A stretch of DNA of 64,000 nucleotides from the NCBI GenBank assembly GCA_964625335.1, contig CAZVBE010000006.1:38017-102016 (forward strand), in the 5' to 3' direction. The position numbers and the translations under genes are program-made. Under the pieces are notes generated by a model. The model searched no databases. It was given only the letters and a program-made list of their open reading frames with translations, and had not been told where the DNA came from. This document shows, in pieces, positions 17,936 to 26,311 of this stretch; the stretch's first letter is position 1; each line of letters starts with the position of its first letter. This stretch comes from CAZGUG01 sp964625335 (GTDB taxonomy: Bacteria; Bacillota; Clostridia; Ch29).

Positions 17936-19597
17936 ATGAAAAGCGACAGGGTTAAAAAGGGGCTTGAAAGGGCACCCCATCGTTCGCTGTTCAAGGCGAT
18001 GGGTTATACCGACGGGGAAATAGAAGCGCCGCTGATTGGTATCGTGAATTCCAGAAACGAAATAGTTCCGGGACATATCCATCTAAACAGCGTGGTGGAT
18101 GCCGTCAAAACCGGCGTGTCAATCGGGGGGGGCACCCCGATAGAGTTTCCTGCCATAGCGGTATGCGACGGTATAGCCATGGGACATTCGGGGATGAACT
18201 ATTCCCTTGCGTCCAGGGAACTGATTGCCGATTCCATAGAAACGATGGCCCTGGCCCATGCCTTTGACGGGCTGGTTATGGTAACAAACTGTGACAAGGT
18301 TGTACCGGGTATGCTGATGGCTGCACTCAGGGTTAATATCCCCACTGTTTTAGTAAGCGGAGGTCCGATGCAGGCGGGGTTTGCCGATGGGGACAGGATA
18401 AGCCTGTCAAACATGTTTGAGGCTGTGGGAGCGGTAAAGGCCGGGCAGATGACCGCCGGTGAGCTGCGCCATTATGAGGAAAAAGCCTGCCCGGGCTGCG
18501 GGTCGTGTGCCGGAATGTTTACAGCCAACAGTATGAACTGCCTTACCGAGGTGCTGGGTATGGGTCTGCCGGGGAACGGGACCATACCGGCGGTGTATGC
18601 CGGGCGTATACGCCTTGCAAAACAGGCGGGAATGGAGGTAATGAAGCTTGTCCAAAGGGATATCAAGCCCAGGGACATTATCAGCTACGAATCCTTTATA
18701 AATGCCCTTACGGTGGATATGGCGCTGGGCTGCAGCACCAACAGCATACTGCATCTTTGTGCCATAGCCCACGAGATTGGGGTGGCGCTTGACCTTGACA
18801 TAGTCAACGAAATAAGCTCAAGGACACCCAATTTATGCAGGTTAAGTCCGGCTGGCAATCATTACATTGAAGACCTGTATGCCGCAGGGGGAGTACAGGC
18901 AGTTATCGGAGAGCTGGCGGGGAACGGCCTTATTAACCTGGATTTGGTTACGGTTACGGGCCGTACACTGGGGGAAAACATCTCGCAGGCGGTAAACCTT
19001 AACCCCAGTGTGATAAGGCCCTTTAATAACCCATACAGCCCTACGGGGGGACTTGCCATGCTAAAGGGCAGCCTTGCACCCGACGGGTGTGTCGTAAAGA
19101 GGTCTGCGGTGGATAAGGCTATGCTGAGGCACAGGGGTTCCGCCCGGGTTTTTGATTCCGAGGAGCATGCCCTCGGGGCAATTTACGGTGGTGAGATAAA
19201 AAGCGGGGAAGTGCTGGTAATACGTTTTGAAGGGCCGAAGGGAGGCCCGGGCATGAGAGAAATGCTGGCCCCCACATCCGCCCTGGCAGGAATGGGGCTG
19301 GACAAGGAGGTTGCCCTTGTAACAGACGGACGGTTCAGCGGAGCCACCCGCGGTGCGGCAATCGGACATGTATCGCCGGAGGCCGCCGAGGGCGGGCCCA
19401 TAGCCCTTGTTGAGGACGGAGACATTATTTCGATAGATATGACGGAAGGAACAATTCATTTGGAGGTTGAGGACGGCGAGCTGCAAAGGAGAAAGCTTTG
19501 CAGGGCAGTGCCTAAACCCAAGAACCGGCATGGATATCTTGCCCGGTATGCAAGGCTTGTTACTTCTGCAAGTACGGGAGCGGTATTAAAGGTATGA
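17936..19597 (+). CDS. ilvD: Dihydroxy-acid dehydratase
   Basis: IlvD is the iron-sulfur dehydratase of branched-chain amino acid synthesis (553 residues). The cluster and substrate motifs visible are TNCDKVVPGM (about 117-126), CPGCGSCAGMFTANSMNC and DGRFSGATRGAAIGH. The first motif region reads VNSRNEIVPGHIHL, with no Cys, as in E. coli-type enzymes. The ATG at 17936 follows GAGGAGGG; an upstream in-frame TTG has no ribosome site. It lies between ilvC and ilvB in the operon. Confidence 0.97.
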   Translation: MKSDRVKKGLERAPHRSLFKAMGYTDGEIEAPLIGIVNSRNEIVPGHIHLNSVVDAVKTGVSIGGGTPIEFPAIAVCDGIAMGHSGMNYSLASRELIADSIETMALAHAFDGLVMVTNCDKVVPGMLMAALRVNIPTVLVSGGPMQAGFADGDRISLSNMFEAVGAVKAGQMTAGELRHYEEKACPGCGSCAGMFTANSMNCLTEVLGMGLPGNGTIPAVYAGRIRLAKQAGMEVMKLVQRDIKPRDIISYESFINALTVDMALGCSTNSILHLCAIAHEIGVALDLDIVNEISSRTPNLCRLSPAGNHYIEDLYAAGGVQAVIGELAGNGLINLDLVTVTGRTLGENISQAVNLNPSVIRPFNNPYSPTGGLAMLKGSLAPDGCVVKRSAVDKAMLRHRGSARVFDSEEHALGAIYGGEIKSGEVLVIRFEGPKGGPGMREMLAPTSALAGMGLDKEVALVTDGRFSGATRGAAIGHVSPEAAEGGPIALVEDGDIISIDMTEGTIHLEVEDGELQRRKLCRAVPKPKNRHGYLARYARLVTSASTGAVLKV

Positions 19598-19619
19598 TAA
19601 GGCAAAGGAGTTGTAGACA

Positions 19620-21284
19620 ATGATGTTGACAGGAGCGGAAATTCTAATCCGGTGTTTGACGGAGCAGGGGACAGACGTGGTTTTCGGATATCCCGGAGGA
19701 AGCGTGCTGAATGTGTACGATGCACTGTACAGGCACAGGGAAGAGATTTGCCATATACTGACTTCCCATGAGCAGGGGGCGGTACATGCCGCCGACGGTT
19801 ATGCAAGGGCTACCGGCAGAACGGGGGTGTGTATTGCCACCTCTGGGCCCGGGGCCACCAACCTTGTGACGGGTATTGCCACAGCCTATATGGATTCGGT
19901 TCCGGTTGTAGCCATAACCTGTAATGTTTCAACCAATCTGCTCGGCAGGGACAGCTTTCAGGAGGTTGATATAACCGGAGTTACACTGCCTGTTACCAAA
20001 CACAATTTTTTGGTAAGGGATATAAATAAACTGGCGGATACGGTGCGCAGGGCTTTCAGTATAGCCGGGGAAGGCAGACCCGGACCCGTTCTGATTGATA
20101 TTCCCAAGGATGTTACCGCCATGACTGCTGAATACCACCGGGTTCTTCCCCGGACTGTTCCAAAGACCGGGAACCCCGCCAACCTGAATAGTATTGAATA
20201 CGCTGTGAAGCTGCTGCATGAGTGTAAAAAACCCCTTATATACGCAGGCGGGGGAGTAAACAATTCGGGCGCTGCCCGTGAACTGCTATGCTTTGCTGAA
20301 AAGTTAAGCAGCCCCGTTGCATGCAGCCTTATGGGCCTGGGCGGTTTTCCGGGTACCCACCCGCTGTACACGGGGATGATCGGCATGCACGGTACCAAGG
20401 CTTCCAACACGGCGGTAACCGAATGCGATATGCTTGTTGCGGTCGGTGCAAGGTTCAGCGACAGGGTGGTAAGTGACCTGGAACGGTTTGCGCCGGATGC
20501 AAAGGTAATCCATCTGGACATAGACCCCTGCGAAATAGGCAAGAATGTAAAGGTATACCATCATGTGCTGGGGGATATCAAAGATGTTCTCAAAAGGTTA
20601 AACCAAGGGATCGACTGTTGTGAAAGGGTTGAATGGACAGACCGGATACTGGGCTTGAAGGAAAAATACCCCCAAAACTACAGCGATGGAGGCCGTCTTA
20701 AACCCCGGTACATTATCGAAAGGATTTATGAAGTATCAAAGGGCGACGCAATTATAACAACCGATGTGGGGCAGCACCAGATTTGGAGTGCCCAGTATTA
20801 TAAATATACAAAACCCAGAACCTATATCTCTTCCGGGGGCCTTGGGACCATGGGATATGGTCTTGGGGCAAGCATAGGGGCTCAAATCGGCAGGCCCGGC
20901 AAAAGGGTGTTTAATATTACCGGGGACGGCTGCTTCAGGATGAACTGCATAGAAATCGCCACAGCGGTGAAATACAATATACCCGTTATAACAATAGTGC
21001 TCAATAATCATGCCCTCGGGATGGTGCGCCAGTGGCAGTGGCTGTTTTACGGGCGGCGGTTTTCCCAGACATCCCTGGACAAGACAACTGATTTTGTAAA
21101 GCTGGCGGAGGCCTATGGAGCGGTTGGCATTAACCTCACCCGCCCGGAAGACGTTGACGGTGTACTGGAGAAAGCCCTTGGAGCCAGCGGTCCGGTGATA
21201 GTAAACTGCGAAATTGACAGGGATGAGGCGGTGTTTCCAATAGTACCGCCGGGCAAGCCGTTAAGCGAATCCATTATGGAGTGA
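19620..21284 (+). CDS. ilvB: Acetolactate synthase large subunit (first copy)
   Basis: This is a thiamine-diphosphate and FAD-dependent anabolic acetohydroxyacid synthase of 554 residues. The cofactor-activating Glu is in SHEQGAVHAADGYA (Glu51). The ThDP motif starts GDGCFRMN (435-442) and ends at the LNNHALGMVRQW stretch. CNVSTNLLGRDSFQEVD is typical of the FAD/quinone-type family. The start is one of two adjacent ATGs (19620 or 19623), 9 nt after AAGGAG. It closes the T-box operon, and a second large subunit lies at 62086-63699. Confidence 0.95.
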   Translation: MMLTGAEILIRCLTEQGTDVVFGYPGGSVLNVYDALYRHREEICHILTSHEQGAVHAADGYARATGRTGVCIATSGPGATNLVTGIATAYMDSVPVVAITCNVSTNLLGRDSFQEVDITGVTLPVTKHNFLVRDINKLADTVRRAFSIAGEGRPGPVLIDIPKDVTAMTAEYHRVLPRTVPKTGNPANLNSIEYAVKLLHECKKPLIYAGGGVNNSGAARELLCFAEKLSSPVACSLMGLGGFPGTHPLYTGMIGMHGTKASNTAVTECDMLVAVGARFSDRVVSDLERFAPDAKVIHLDIDPCEIGKNVKVYHHVLGDIKDVLKRLNQGIDCCERVEWTDRILGLKEKYPQNYSDGGRLKPRYIIERIYEVSKGDAIITTDVGQHQIWSAQYYKYTKPRTYISSGGLGTMGYGLGASIGAQIGRPGKRVFNITGDGCFRMNCIEIATAVKYNIPVITIVLNNHALGMVRQWQWLFYGRRFSQTSLDKTTDFVKLAEAYGAVGINLTRPEDVDGVLEKALGASGPVIVNCEIDRDEAVFPIVPPGKPLSESIME

Positions 21285-21375
21285 AAGGCCTTAGTTAATC
21301 CGTATAGTATGGCGCTCTTTTGGTTTAAAGGTATTGCTTAGTGCAATCCTGCACCGGCCGGCATTTCATTTTCAT

Positions 21376-21405
21376 GCATAATTAGCAGCCGGGTATTTTA
21401 TACTA
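21376..21405 (+). promoter_or_regulatory. Possible forespore (SigG/SigF-like) promoter for the DUF421 gene
   Basis: GCATA (21376-21380), 18 nt, then TATACTA (21399-21405) resembles the forespore sigma-factor pattern, but the -10 lacks its leading C. No good sigma-A promoter was seen in the same gap (21285-21435). Confidence 0.3.
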
Positions 21406-21435
21406 AATGGAAACAGGTTATCCGGAGGACGGTTT

Positions 21436-22020
21436 ATGGACTTTTTATGGGAATCAGCAGTACTTGTTATGGTAGGAATGATACTTTTGCGCATATCCGG
21501 AAGAAAATCCATTGCCCAGATGACCATAGCCCAGACCGTTGTGATGATATCCATCGGAGCGATTATTGTTCAGCCAATAGTTGAAAAAAGCGTGTGGAAG
21601 ACGGTTGCGGCAGCTGCAGTTTTTGTCGCTTTCCTCCTGTTAATTGAAATGCTGAGCGTTAAAGTCAATTTCATGGAAAAACTAATGGTCGGAAAGTCGG
21701 TTGTGGTAATAAAGGACGGCAAGCCCCAAATAAACAACATGAGGAAGCTCAGGCTATCGGTGGACCAACTGGAATCCCAACTCAGACAAAAAGGAATAGA
21801 AAGAATTGAAGATGTAAGAATAGCCACCCTTGAATCCAACGGTCTTATAGGGTATGAACTGATGAGGCATGCAAAGCCGGTTACCGTAGGGGAGCTTGAA
21901 AAAATGCTGGGATATATGGCGGTCAAGCCGGATGCGACAGCGGAGCGGCAGAATATAAATCTGTTTGATGAAGTTGTGCAGAAAAGCCATAATAAGGACA
22001 ATCCCGGACAGTTGCAATAG
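21436..22020 (+). CDS. DUF421 membrane protein (YetF/YdfS family)
   Basis: This 194-residue protein has about three transmembrane segments in the first 80 residues, with the family signature RISGRKSIAQMT, followed by a cytoplasmic domain (VVVIKDGKPQINNMRKLRLS and ESNGLIGYEL). The ribosome site CCGGAGG precedes the ATG. B. subtilis has several paralogues, some of them made in the developing spore; the function of the family is not settled. Its own promoter is unclear (a possible forespore-type site lies upstream). It follows ilvB after a 151-bp gap and is probably a separate unit. Confidence 0.85.
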   Translation: MDFLWESAVLVMVGMILLRISGRKSIAQMTIAQTVVMISIGAIIVQPIVEKSVWKTVAAAAVFVAFLLLIEMLSVKVNFMEKLMVGKSVVVIKDGKPQINNMRKLRLSVDQLESQLRQKGIERIEDVRIATLESNGLIGYELMRHAKPVTVGELEKMLGYMAVKPDATAERQNINLFDEVVQKSHNKDNPGQLQ

Positions 22021-22165
22021 ACATTGGGCGAACCCGCCTTATGGCTAAGGCTCCAGGGAATTATTATCCGAATGCCTCTTGCTTTCGCTGTAATTGTGCA
22101 GGTAACCTCAGTTATCCCCGGAGGCAGGCCTAAAGGGAGATTACCGTTTAATTTTTATTTCTGTG

Positions 22166-22195
22166 TTGTATTGTCTGAGCGATTTGTTATATAAT
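22166..22195 (+). promoter_or_regulatory. Sigma-A-type promoter for the small membrane protein gene
   Basis: TTGTAT (22166-22171), an 18-nt spacer and a perfect TATAAT (22190-22195) lie about 75 bp upstream of the ATG at 22271. Confidence 0.6.
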
Positions 22196-22270
22196 CTCCT
22201 TATACGTTTTTTACACCGGATTCATTATTAATGAATAAAATGTATCATGCTTGGAAATGGGAGGATAACA

Positions 22271-22486
22271 ATGAGATTTAAAGAGTATTTAAGCCTGAGC
22301 AATATAAGCTTAATAGGGGCGGCAATAGTAGGATCCTATGTGCTGGCGAGCACATATGTTTTGAAAAAGTCTCTGCCTGCCGGTGCATGCGCCCTGCAAA
22401 GCTATGATAAATGGCTATATCTGGCAATAACCCTGGCGATTATTTCAGTTGTGACCGACGGATTTGGGAAGAAAAGCAATGTATGA
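22271..22486 (+). CDS. Small two-helix membrane protein, unknown
   Basis: This is a 71-residue protein not assigned to a family. It has two hydrophobic segments, SLIGAAIVGSYVLASTYV (about 13-30) and YLAITLAIISVVT (about 52-64), with charged ends. The ATG at 22271 follows GGGAGG. It has its own promoter and ends in a strong terminator, so it is a monocistronic unit beside the coat genes. No function can be inferred. Confidence 0.65.
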   Translation: MRFKEYLSLSNISLIGAAIVGSYVLASTYVLKKSLPAGACALQSYDKWLYLAITLAIISVVTDGFGKKSNV

Positions 22487-22513
22487 TAAAAGCCCGCCTT
22501 ATGGCGGGCTTTA
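22487..22513. terminator. Bidirectional terminator between convergent genes
   Basis: TAAAGCCCGCC pairs with GGCGGGCTTTA around a 4-nt TTAT loop. It sits directly after the small membrane gene and faces the coat gene on the other strand. Confidence 0.8.
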
Positions 22514-22520
22514 TACACAT

Positions 22521-22814
22521 TTACATGTTTCTGAAAATACCACCCATGTTACCGGTGTTTCCGGTATTGCCCTGGGTAACCTCGGATTTAAGCTGCTGAA
22601 TCTGGTGGTCACTGGCTTTCTGGGCCGGCCTGTAGTAGTTCTTCTGTTCTGCAACCTTAAACATCTGATAGTGATAGTGCTCGCACTGGTTCCTTATCTG
22701 CTGTATGGTCTGTCTCAATTCCTGGTCCTCGCACTCGCCTATAACTCTGCCATAATTAGACAGACTGGACTTCAGCGAACCTAACACATCGCTTACCATT
22801 TCTTTTTCCTGCAT
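22521..22814 (-). CDS. Spore coat protein, CotF-like
   Basis: This 97-residue helical protein belongs to the CotF-like family (MVSDVLGSLKSSLSNYGRVI and a QIRNQCEHYHYQMF helix). It ends in a flexible GNTGNTGNMGG tail. Two ATGs lie two codons apart; the one at 22814 is chosen because GGAGG is 7 nt upstream, whereas the first ATG almost touches it. Such proteins are made in the mother cell and laid into the spore coat. It follows a small coat-like gene by 12 nt on the same strand. Confidence 0.8.
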   Translation of the reverse strand: MQEKEMVSDVLGSLKSSLSNYGRVIGECEDQELRQTIQQIRNQCEHYHYQMFKVAEQKNYYRPAQKASDHQIQQLKSEVTQGNTGNTGNMGGIFRNM

Positions 22815-22826
22815 AACCATGCCTCC

Positions 22827-23012
22827 TTATCTTAAGAATGAAATAAGTTTTTGGACGGTGCCGTCAGCGGAGTTGGCACCCTGTTCCAGAAGTTGTTTAA
22901 CATGAGGGTCATTGCACTGCTGTGCATAGGTTCTTAGTTTGGTGCTTTCGGTCTGATGAGCTCCTATCAACTCTCTGAGGTTCTGAAGTTCAAGCTCATT
23001 TAACTTTGCCAT
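22827..23012 (-). CDS. Small CotF-family companion protein
   Basis: This 61-residue helical protein contains ELELQNLRELIGAHQTESTK and CNDPHVKQLLEQG, resembling the N-terminal half of CotF-like coat proteins. The ribosome site GGGGAG precedes the ATG. It is the first gene of a two-gene coat unit. The length is short but typical of partners found next to cotF-like genes in Clostridia. Confidence 0.7.
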   Translation of the reverse strand: MAKLNELELQNLRELIGAHQTESTKLRTYAQQCNDPHVKQLLEQGANSADGTVQKLISFLR

Positions 23013-23097
23013 AGTTACTCCCCTTTCTTCTATTGTTCTCTTACGCCTGTATTATTTTTTCTCACCGTTATAATAATTATTCGAAGCAGGGAAATTA

Positions 23098-23451
23098 TTA
23101 TTCCTCACCTTCAATTGTTTCAAGGATGATGCCACGGTCACCGATAAACTCCATATAGTTGCTGCCGCAGTATTTGCATCGGTTTTTCCAAAAAATTACT
23201 TCGAAAAGGCTGCCGCAGTATCTGCACCTTGCCAGCATTTTATCTTTATCGACTATAAGGCTGGCATCGTCTAACAGACCTTTGCCCTTCATCCGGTCAA
23301 AGGCCTTTATTAAGTGCTGTGTATCTATGTTTTCCCAGGGTCCCAGTCTTATATGGACTGTCGTTACCTTTGAAAAGTTGTTGTTTGCCGCTTCCTGTCT
23401 GACAGATTCCAGTAATTTTTGCACTTCAAACTCAATGTTCAGGCCAATCAC
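23098..23451 (-). CDS. HypA-like zinc-binding protein without the nickel-binding N-terminus
   Basis: This 117-residue protein has a HypA-type fold pattern: a helix-strand N-terminus (VQKLLESVRQEAANNN, VTTVHIRLGPWENID) and a zinc site with CRYCG and CKYCG. True HypA begins Met-His-Glu, and its His2 binds nickel. Here the start is a GTG reading (M)IGLNIEFE, and an in-frame TAG lies just upstream, so no MHE can be recovered. No hydrogenase or urease gene is near. It is probably a HypA-fold relative with another role. The start is uncertain because no clear ribosome site precedes the GTG. Confidence 0.65.
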   Translation of the reverse strand: MIGLNIEFEVQKLLESVRQEAANNNFSKVTTVHIRLGPWENIDTQHLIKAFDRMKGKGLLDDASLIVDKDKMLARCRYCGSLFEVIFWKNRCKYCGSNYMEFIGDRGIILETIEGEE

Positions 23452-23629
23452 CCCATTCCGTTTGCCGGATGTCTGCCGCCGCTAAGTATTTATATGTTCT
23501 TACATGCCAAGGTATGCCACATAATGGAGCAGCGGCTGTATTCGGTACGGATAAACTGCAGGCGCCTAAAAACCGGAGGTTAAAATGCCGAAATAATATA
23601 TGAAACCAATAATCCAAGGGTGTGATTTT

Positions 23630-24229
23630 ATGTCGCTTAGATTTGACCTTGACCCGGAACTTATTGATATAAAGGAGATGCCTGTTTTGTCCGAGGACGA
23701 GCTGTGGATGGACTTTTTCGCAACCTGCAGAAGTTTCCCGGTAAGGCGCAGATATAACAGGCTGGTTAAGCTGTTGTCTGCTGAAAATAGAATAACCGAA
23801 GACATACAAACTGCGAAACATGACAAAAAGAAAAGCCTGAATACCGTGTTTTCCCTGTCGCAGAAAGCAAATAATGAGGGAGACGAAAGGGCAGCTGTCA
23901 GAATGGAAGAGGAGAAGGCCACCATAGAGGCGCTCAACGAACGATTAGAACAACTGAAGGCAAGAAGGCACCGGCTTAAGGAACAGATTACCGGCACAAA
24001 TTTTTCGCTGTTAAAAGAAACGGTCAGGATTTCTTACGGTAAAATAAGAAAGCGGGAGAGTGAACTGGAGAATATAGCAGCGGATATGGATGCATTGAAG
24101 GCCAGACTGAATCATTTGATTGACAGAAAACACGGTCTTGAAGAGGAAAAAAGCAGCCTCTATCGCCTGGTTCACGCACTTATAGGCAGGGACGAAGCGG
24201 ATAAGCTGGACAGGAGCTATCTGGAATAG
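23630..24229 (+). CDS. Coiled-coil protein, unknown
   Basis: This 199-residue protein is rich in Glu, Lys, Arg and Leu, with two predicted long coiled-coil stretches (about 75-125 and 135-180; for example ALNERLEQLKARRHRLKEQI). The N-terminal 60 residues (FDLDPELIDIKEMPVLSEDE) look globular. No signal peptide or membrane segment is seen. The ATG at 23630 has AGGGTG 7 nt upstream; the ATG ten codons earlier has none. It stands alone before acpS. No family is recognised. Confidence 0.6.
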   Translation: MSLRFDLDPELIDIKEMPVLSEDELWMDFFATCRSFPVRRRYNRLVKLLSAENRITEDIQTAKHDKKKSLNTVFSLSQKANNEGDERAAVRMEEEKATIEALNERLEQLKARRHRLKEQITGTNFSLLKETVRISYGKIRKRESELENIAADMDALKARLNHLIDRKHGLEEEKSSLYRLVHALIGRDEADKLDRSYLE

Positions 24230-24317
24230 ACTATCCGATAGTTTTGTTTATACCCTTACAGGAATTATTTGTTTACTATAGAAAATAATATACAGGGGAA
24301 AAAAGCGGGGTGAGGAT

Positions 24318-24716
24318 ATGATAGTGGGAACGGGTATAGACATAATCGAGATTGACAGGATAAAGCGTGTCCTTTACAGGCACCAGGGTTTTGTGGACAG
24401 ATTCTTTGACCCGGAGGAAGCGGCCTATTACCGGCGGCGCAATATGAATATTTCCTCAATAGCCGGCGGGTTTGCGGCCAAGGAAGCCGTTGTAAAGGCC
24501 ATGGGCACCGGGTTCACTGTTTTTGGCTGGAAGGATATAGTGATATGCAGGGACGATAAGGGACGGCCGGCTGTCGGGCTGCGGGGCAGTGCCAGGACCC
24601 TGTGCAGCGCCGCAGGTATAGAAGAAATACTTGTTTCAATATCCCACAGCAGGGATTATGCAATTGCTCAGGCAATAGCTCTGGGAGGTGTCAGGCATGA
24701 GGGTTGTAACCCCTGA
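24318..24716 (+). CDS. acpS: Holo-[acyl-carrier-protein] synthase
   Basis: AcpS transfers 4'-phosphopantetheine from CoA to apo-ACP. The 132 residues match the family. The conserved motifs are GTGIDIIEIDRI (Asp near 8) and GGFAAKEAVVKAMG (the Glu and Lys of the metal/CoA site), plus VSISHSRDYA. The ribosome site GGGGTGAGG precedes the ATG. The end overlaps nnrD by 20 nt. acpS heads a gene order (acpS-nnrD-ydcC-alr-endoAI-endoA) conserved in many Firmicutes. Confidence 0.97.
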   Translation: MIVGTGIDIIEIDRIKRVLYRHQGFVDRFFDPEEAAYYRRRNMNISSIAGGFAAKEAVVKAMGTGFTVFGWKDIVICRDDKGRPAVGLRGSARTLCSAAGIEEILVSISHSRDYAIAQAIALGGVRHEGCNP

Positions 24717-26247
24717 ACAGATGAGGGAGATAGACAGGACGGCGATAGAAGAATACGGCATCCCCGGCGCAGTCCTTATGGAGAATGCCGGAAGAAGCGT
24801 TGCGGAGGAGGTTTTGAAACTGCCCGGGGACAGGAAAAACCGCGTGGTTATGTTTGCGGGCAGGGGAAACAACGGCGGCGACGTGATGGTGGCTGCCCGG
24901 CATTTGTCCAATAACGGCGTGTTTGTAAGGGTGTTTCTCATAGGGGAATACGAACGTATAACCGGTGAAGCCGGGGTCAATGCCGGCATAATAAAAAAGA
25001 TGGGCATACCCTTTGACATTGTATCCGGCAGTAAGGACCTTGAGGCGGTCCAAACTGCCCTGCAGTGGGGTCAGGTGGTGGCGGACGGTATATTTGGCAC
25101 CGGTCTTAGGGGAGAAGTAAAGGGCTTATCCCTTGATATAATAAGGGCTGTAAACGCCAGCGGATGTACCGTTGTGTCGGTTGACATACCATCGGGGCTG
25201 GACGGTGAGACAGGTCACATTTGCGGAGACTGCATACATGCCTCTGTTACCGTTACCTTTGGTTACCCCAAATCGGGACTTTTGCAGTACCCGGGGGCGG
25301 CGCATGTGGGCAGGCTTGTTGTGGCGGATATATCCATACCCCGATGTATAGTCGAAGAAATAGGGGCAAATATGGGCATGCTCACCAAAGAATACATATC
25401 CCGGGTGATTCCCGACAGAAGACCCGATACCCACAAAGGCAGTTATGGAAGGGTGGCGGTTATAGGCGGTTCTGAGGGTATGACCGGCGCAGTGGTTCTG
25501 GCTTCGCTGGGCTGCCTTAAATCGGGAGCCGGCCTTGTCAAGGCAGCCCTGCCCGGGCGTCTGAATTATGTGATAGAAAACAGCATCACCGAGGTCATGT
25601 CTGTGCCCCTGGGGGAAGGTACAGGTCTTGAGCTTGACGGTGAAACCAAGGGCAGGCTGCGGGTTCTCCTGGACTGGGCGGACGCTGCGGTCCTTGGGCC
25701 GGGGATGGGAGTTGACGGGGTCAGATTCAGGTTTTTGGAATTTGTACTCACAAACACCAGGATTCCACTGGTGTTGGATGCCGATGCGCTTAACTGCCTT
25801 GCCCGGGATTTAACGCTGCTTAACAGGGCATCGGGCCCGGTAATAGTAACCCCTCACCCCGGGGAAATGGCAAGGCTGACCGGTAAGGATGCCGGACAAA
25901 TACAAAGATGCAGGATAAAAGCCGCGGGAGAGTTTGCGGAAAGATGGGGCGCCGTTACGGTATTAAAAGGCGCAAACAGTGTAATAGCTGACCCGGAGGG
26001 GAATATATATATAAATACAAGTGGTAATCCCGGCATGGCATCGGGAGGCTCGGGGGATGTGCTGGGCGGCATTATAGCAGCCTTTGTCGCCCAGGGGATT
26101 TTGCCTGTAAAAGCTGCATGCGCAGCGGTGTACGTCCACGGAAGGGCGGCGGACCTGCTGGCGTGCAAAAGGGGTATGTACGGGCTGACCGCATCCGAAT
26201 TGGCGGAATACATACCAATCGCCATCAGGGAAACAAAAAAGCCTTGA
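24697..26247 (+). CDS. nnrD: Bifunctional NAD(P)H-hydrate epimerase / ADP-dependent dehydratase
   Basis: This enzyme repairs damaged NAD(P)H. The N-terminal YjeF epimerase domain (about 1-215; VMENAGRSVAEEV, GRGNNGGDVMVAARHL, VSVDIPSGLDG) is fused to a C-terminal ribokinase-like dehydratase (about 225-505; HKGSYGRVAVIGGSEGMTGA, VVTPHPGEMARLTG, GSGDVLGGIIAAF). It is 516 residues long. The ATG at 24697 follows GGGAGG; a GTG three codons earlier lies in the ribosome site. It overlaps the acpS 3' end. Confidence 0.96.
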   Translation: MRVVTPEQMREIDRTAIEEYGIPGAVLMENAGRSVAEEVLKLPGDRKNRVVMFAGRGNNGGDVMVAARHLSNNGVFVRVFLIGEYERITGEAGVNAGIIKKMGIPFDIVSGSKDLEAVQTALQWGQVVADGIFGTGLRGEVKGLSLDIIRAVNASGCTVVSVDIPSGLDGETGHICGDCIHASVTVTFGYPKSGLLQYPGAAHVGRLVVADISIPRCIVEEIGANMGMLTKEYISRVIPDRRPDTHKGSYGRVAVIGGSEGMTGAVVLASLGCLKSGAGLVKAALPGRLNYVIENSITEVMSVPLGEGTGLELDGETKGRLRVLLDWADAAVLGPGMGVDGVRFRFLEFVLTNTRIPLVLDADALNCLARDLTLLNRASGPVIVTPHPGEMARLTGKDAGQIQRCRIKAAGEFAERWGAVTVLKGANSVIADPEGNIYINTSGNPGMASGGSGDVLGGIIAAFVAQGILPVKAACAAVYVHGRAADLLACKRGMYGLTASELAEYIPIAIRETKKP

Positions 26248-26311
26248 CACAGGTTAAAGCCGGAATATACCCGGTTATTACAGTCTAATGGTTTGGAGGT
26301 ATGGTTTATTA

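Noticed and set aside
22464..22784. A 106-residue plus-strand frame over the coat gene
   Set aside because: The minus strand encodes a recognisable CotF-like protein with a good ribosome site; the plus frame begins inside the upstream gene.
23098..23451. Calling this gene hypA (hydrogenase/urease nickel insertion)
   Set aside because: The Met-His-Glu nickel site is absent and no nickel enzyme genes are nearby; kept only as HypA-like.
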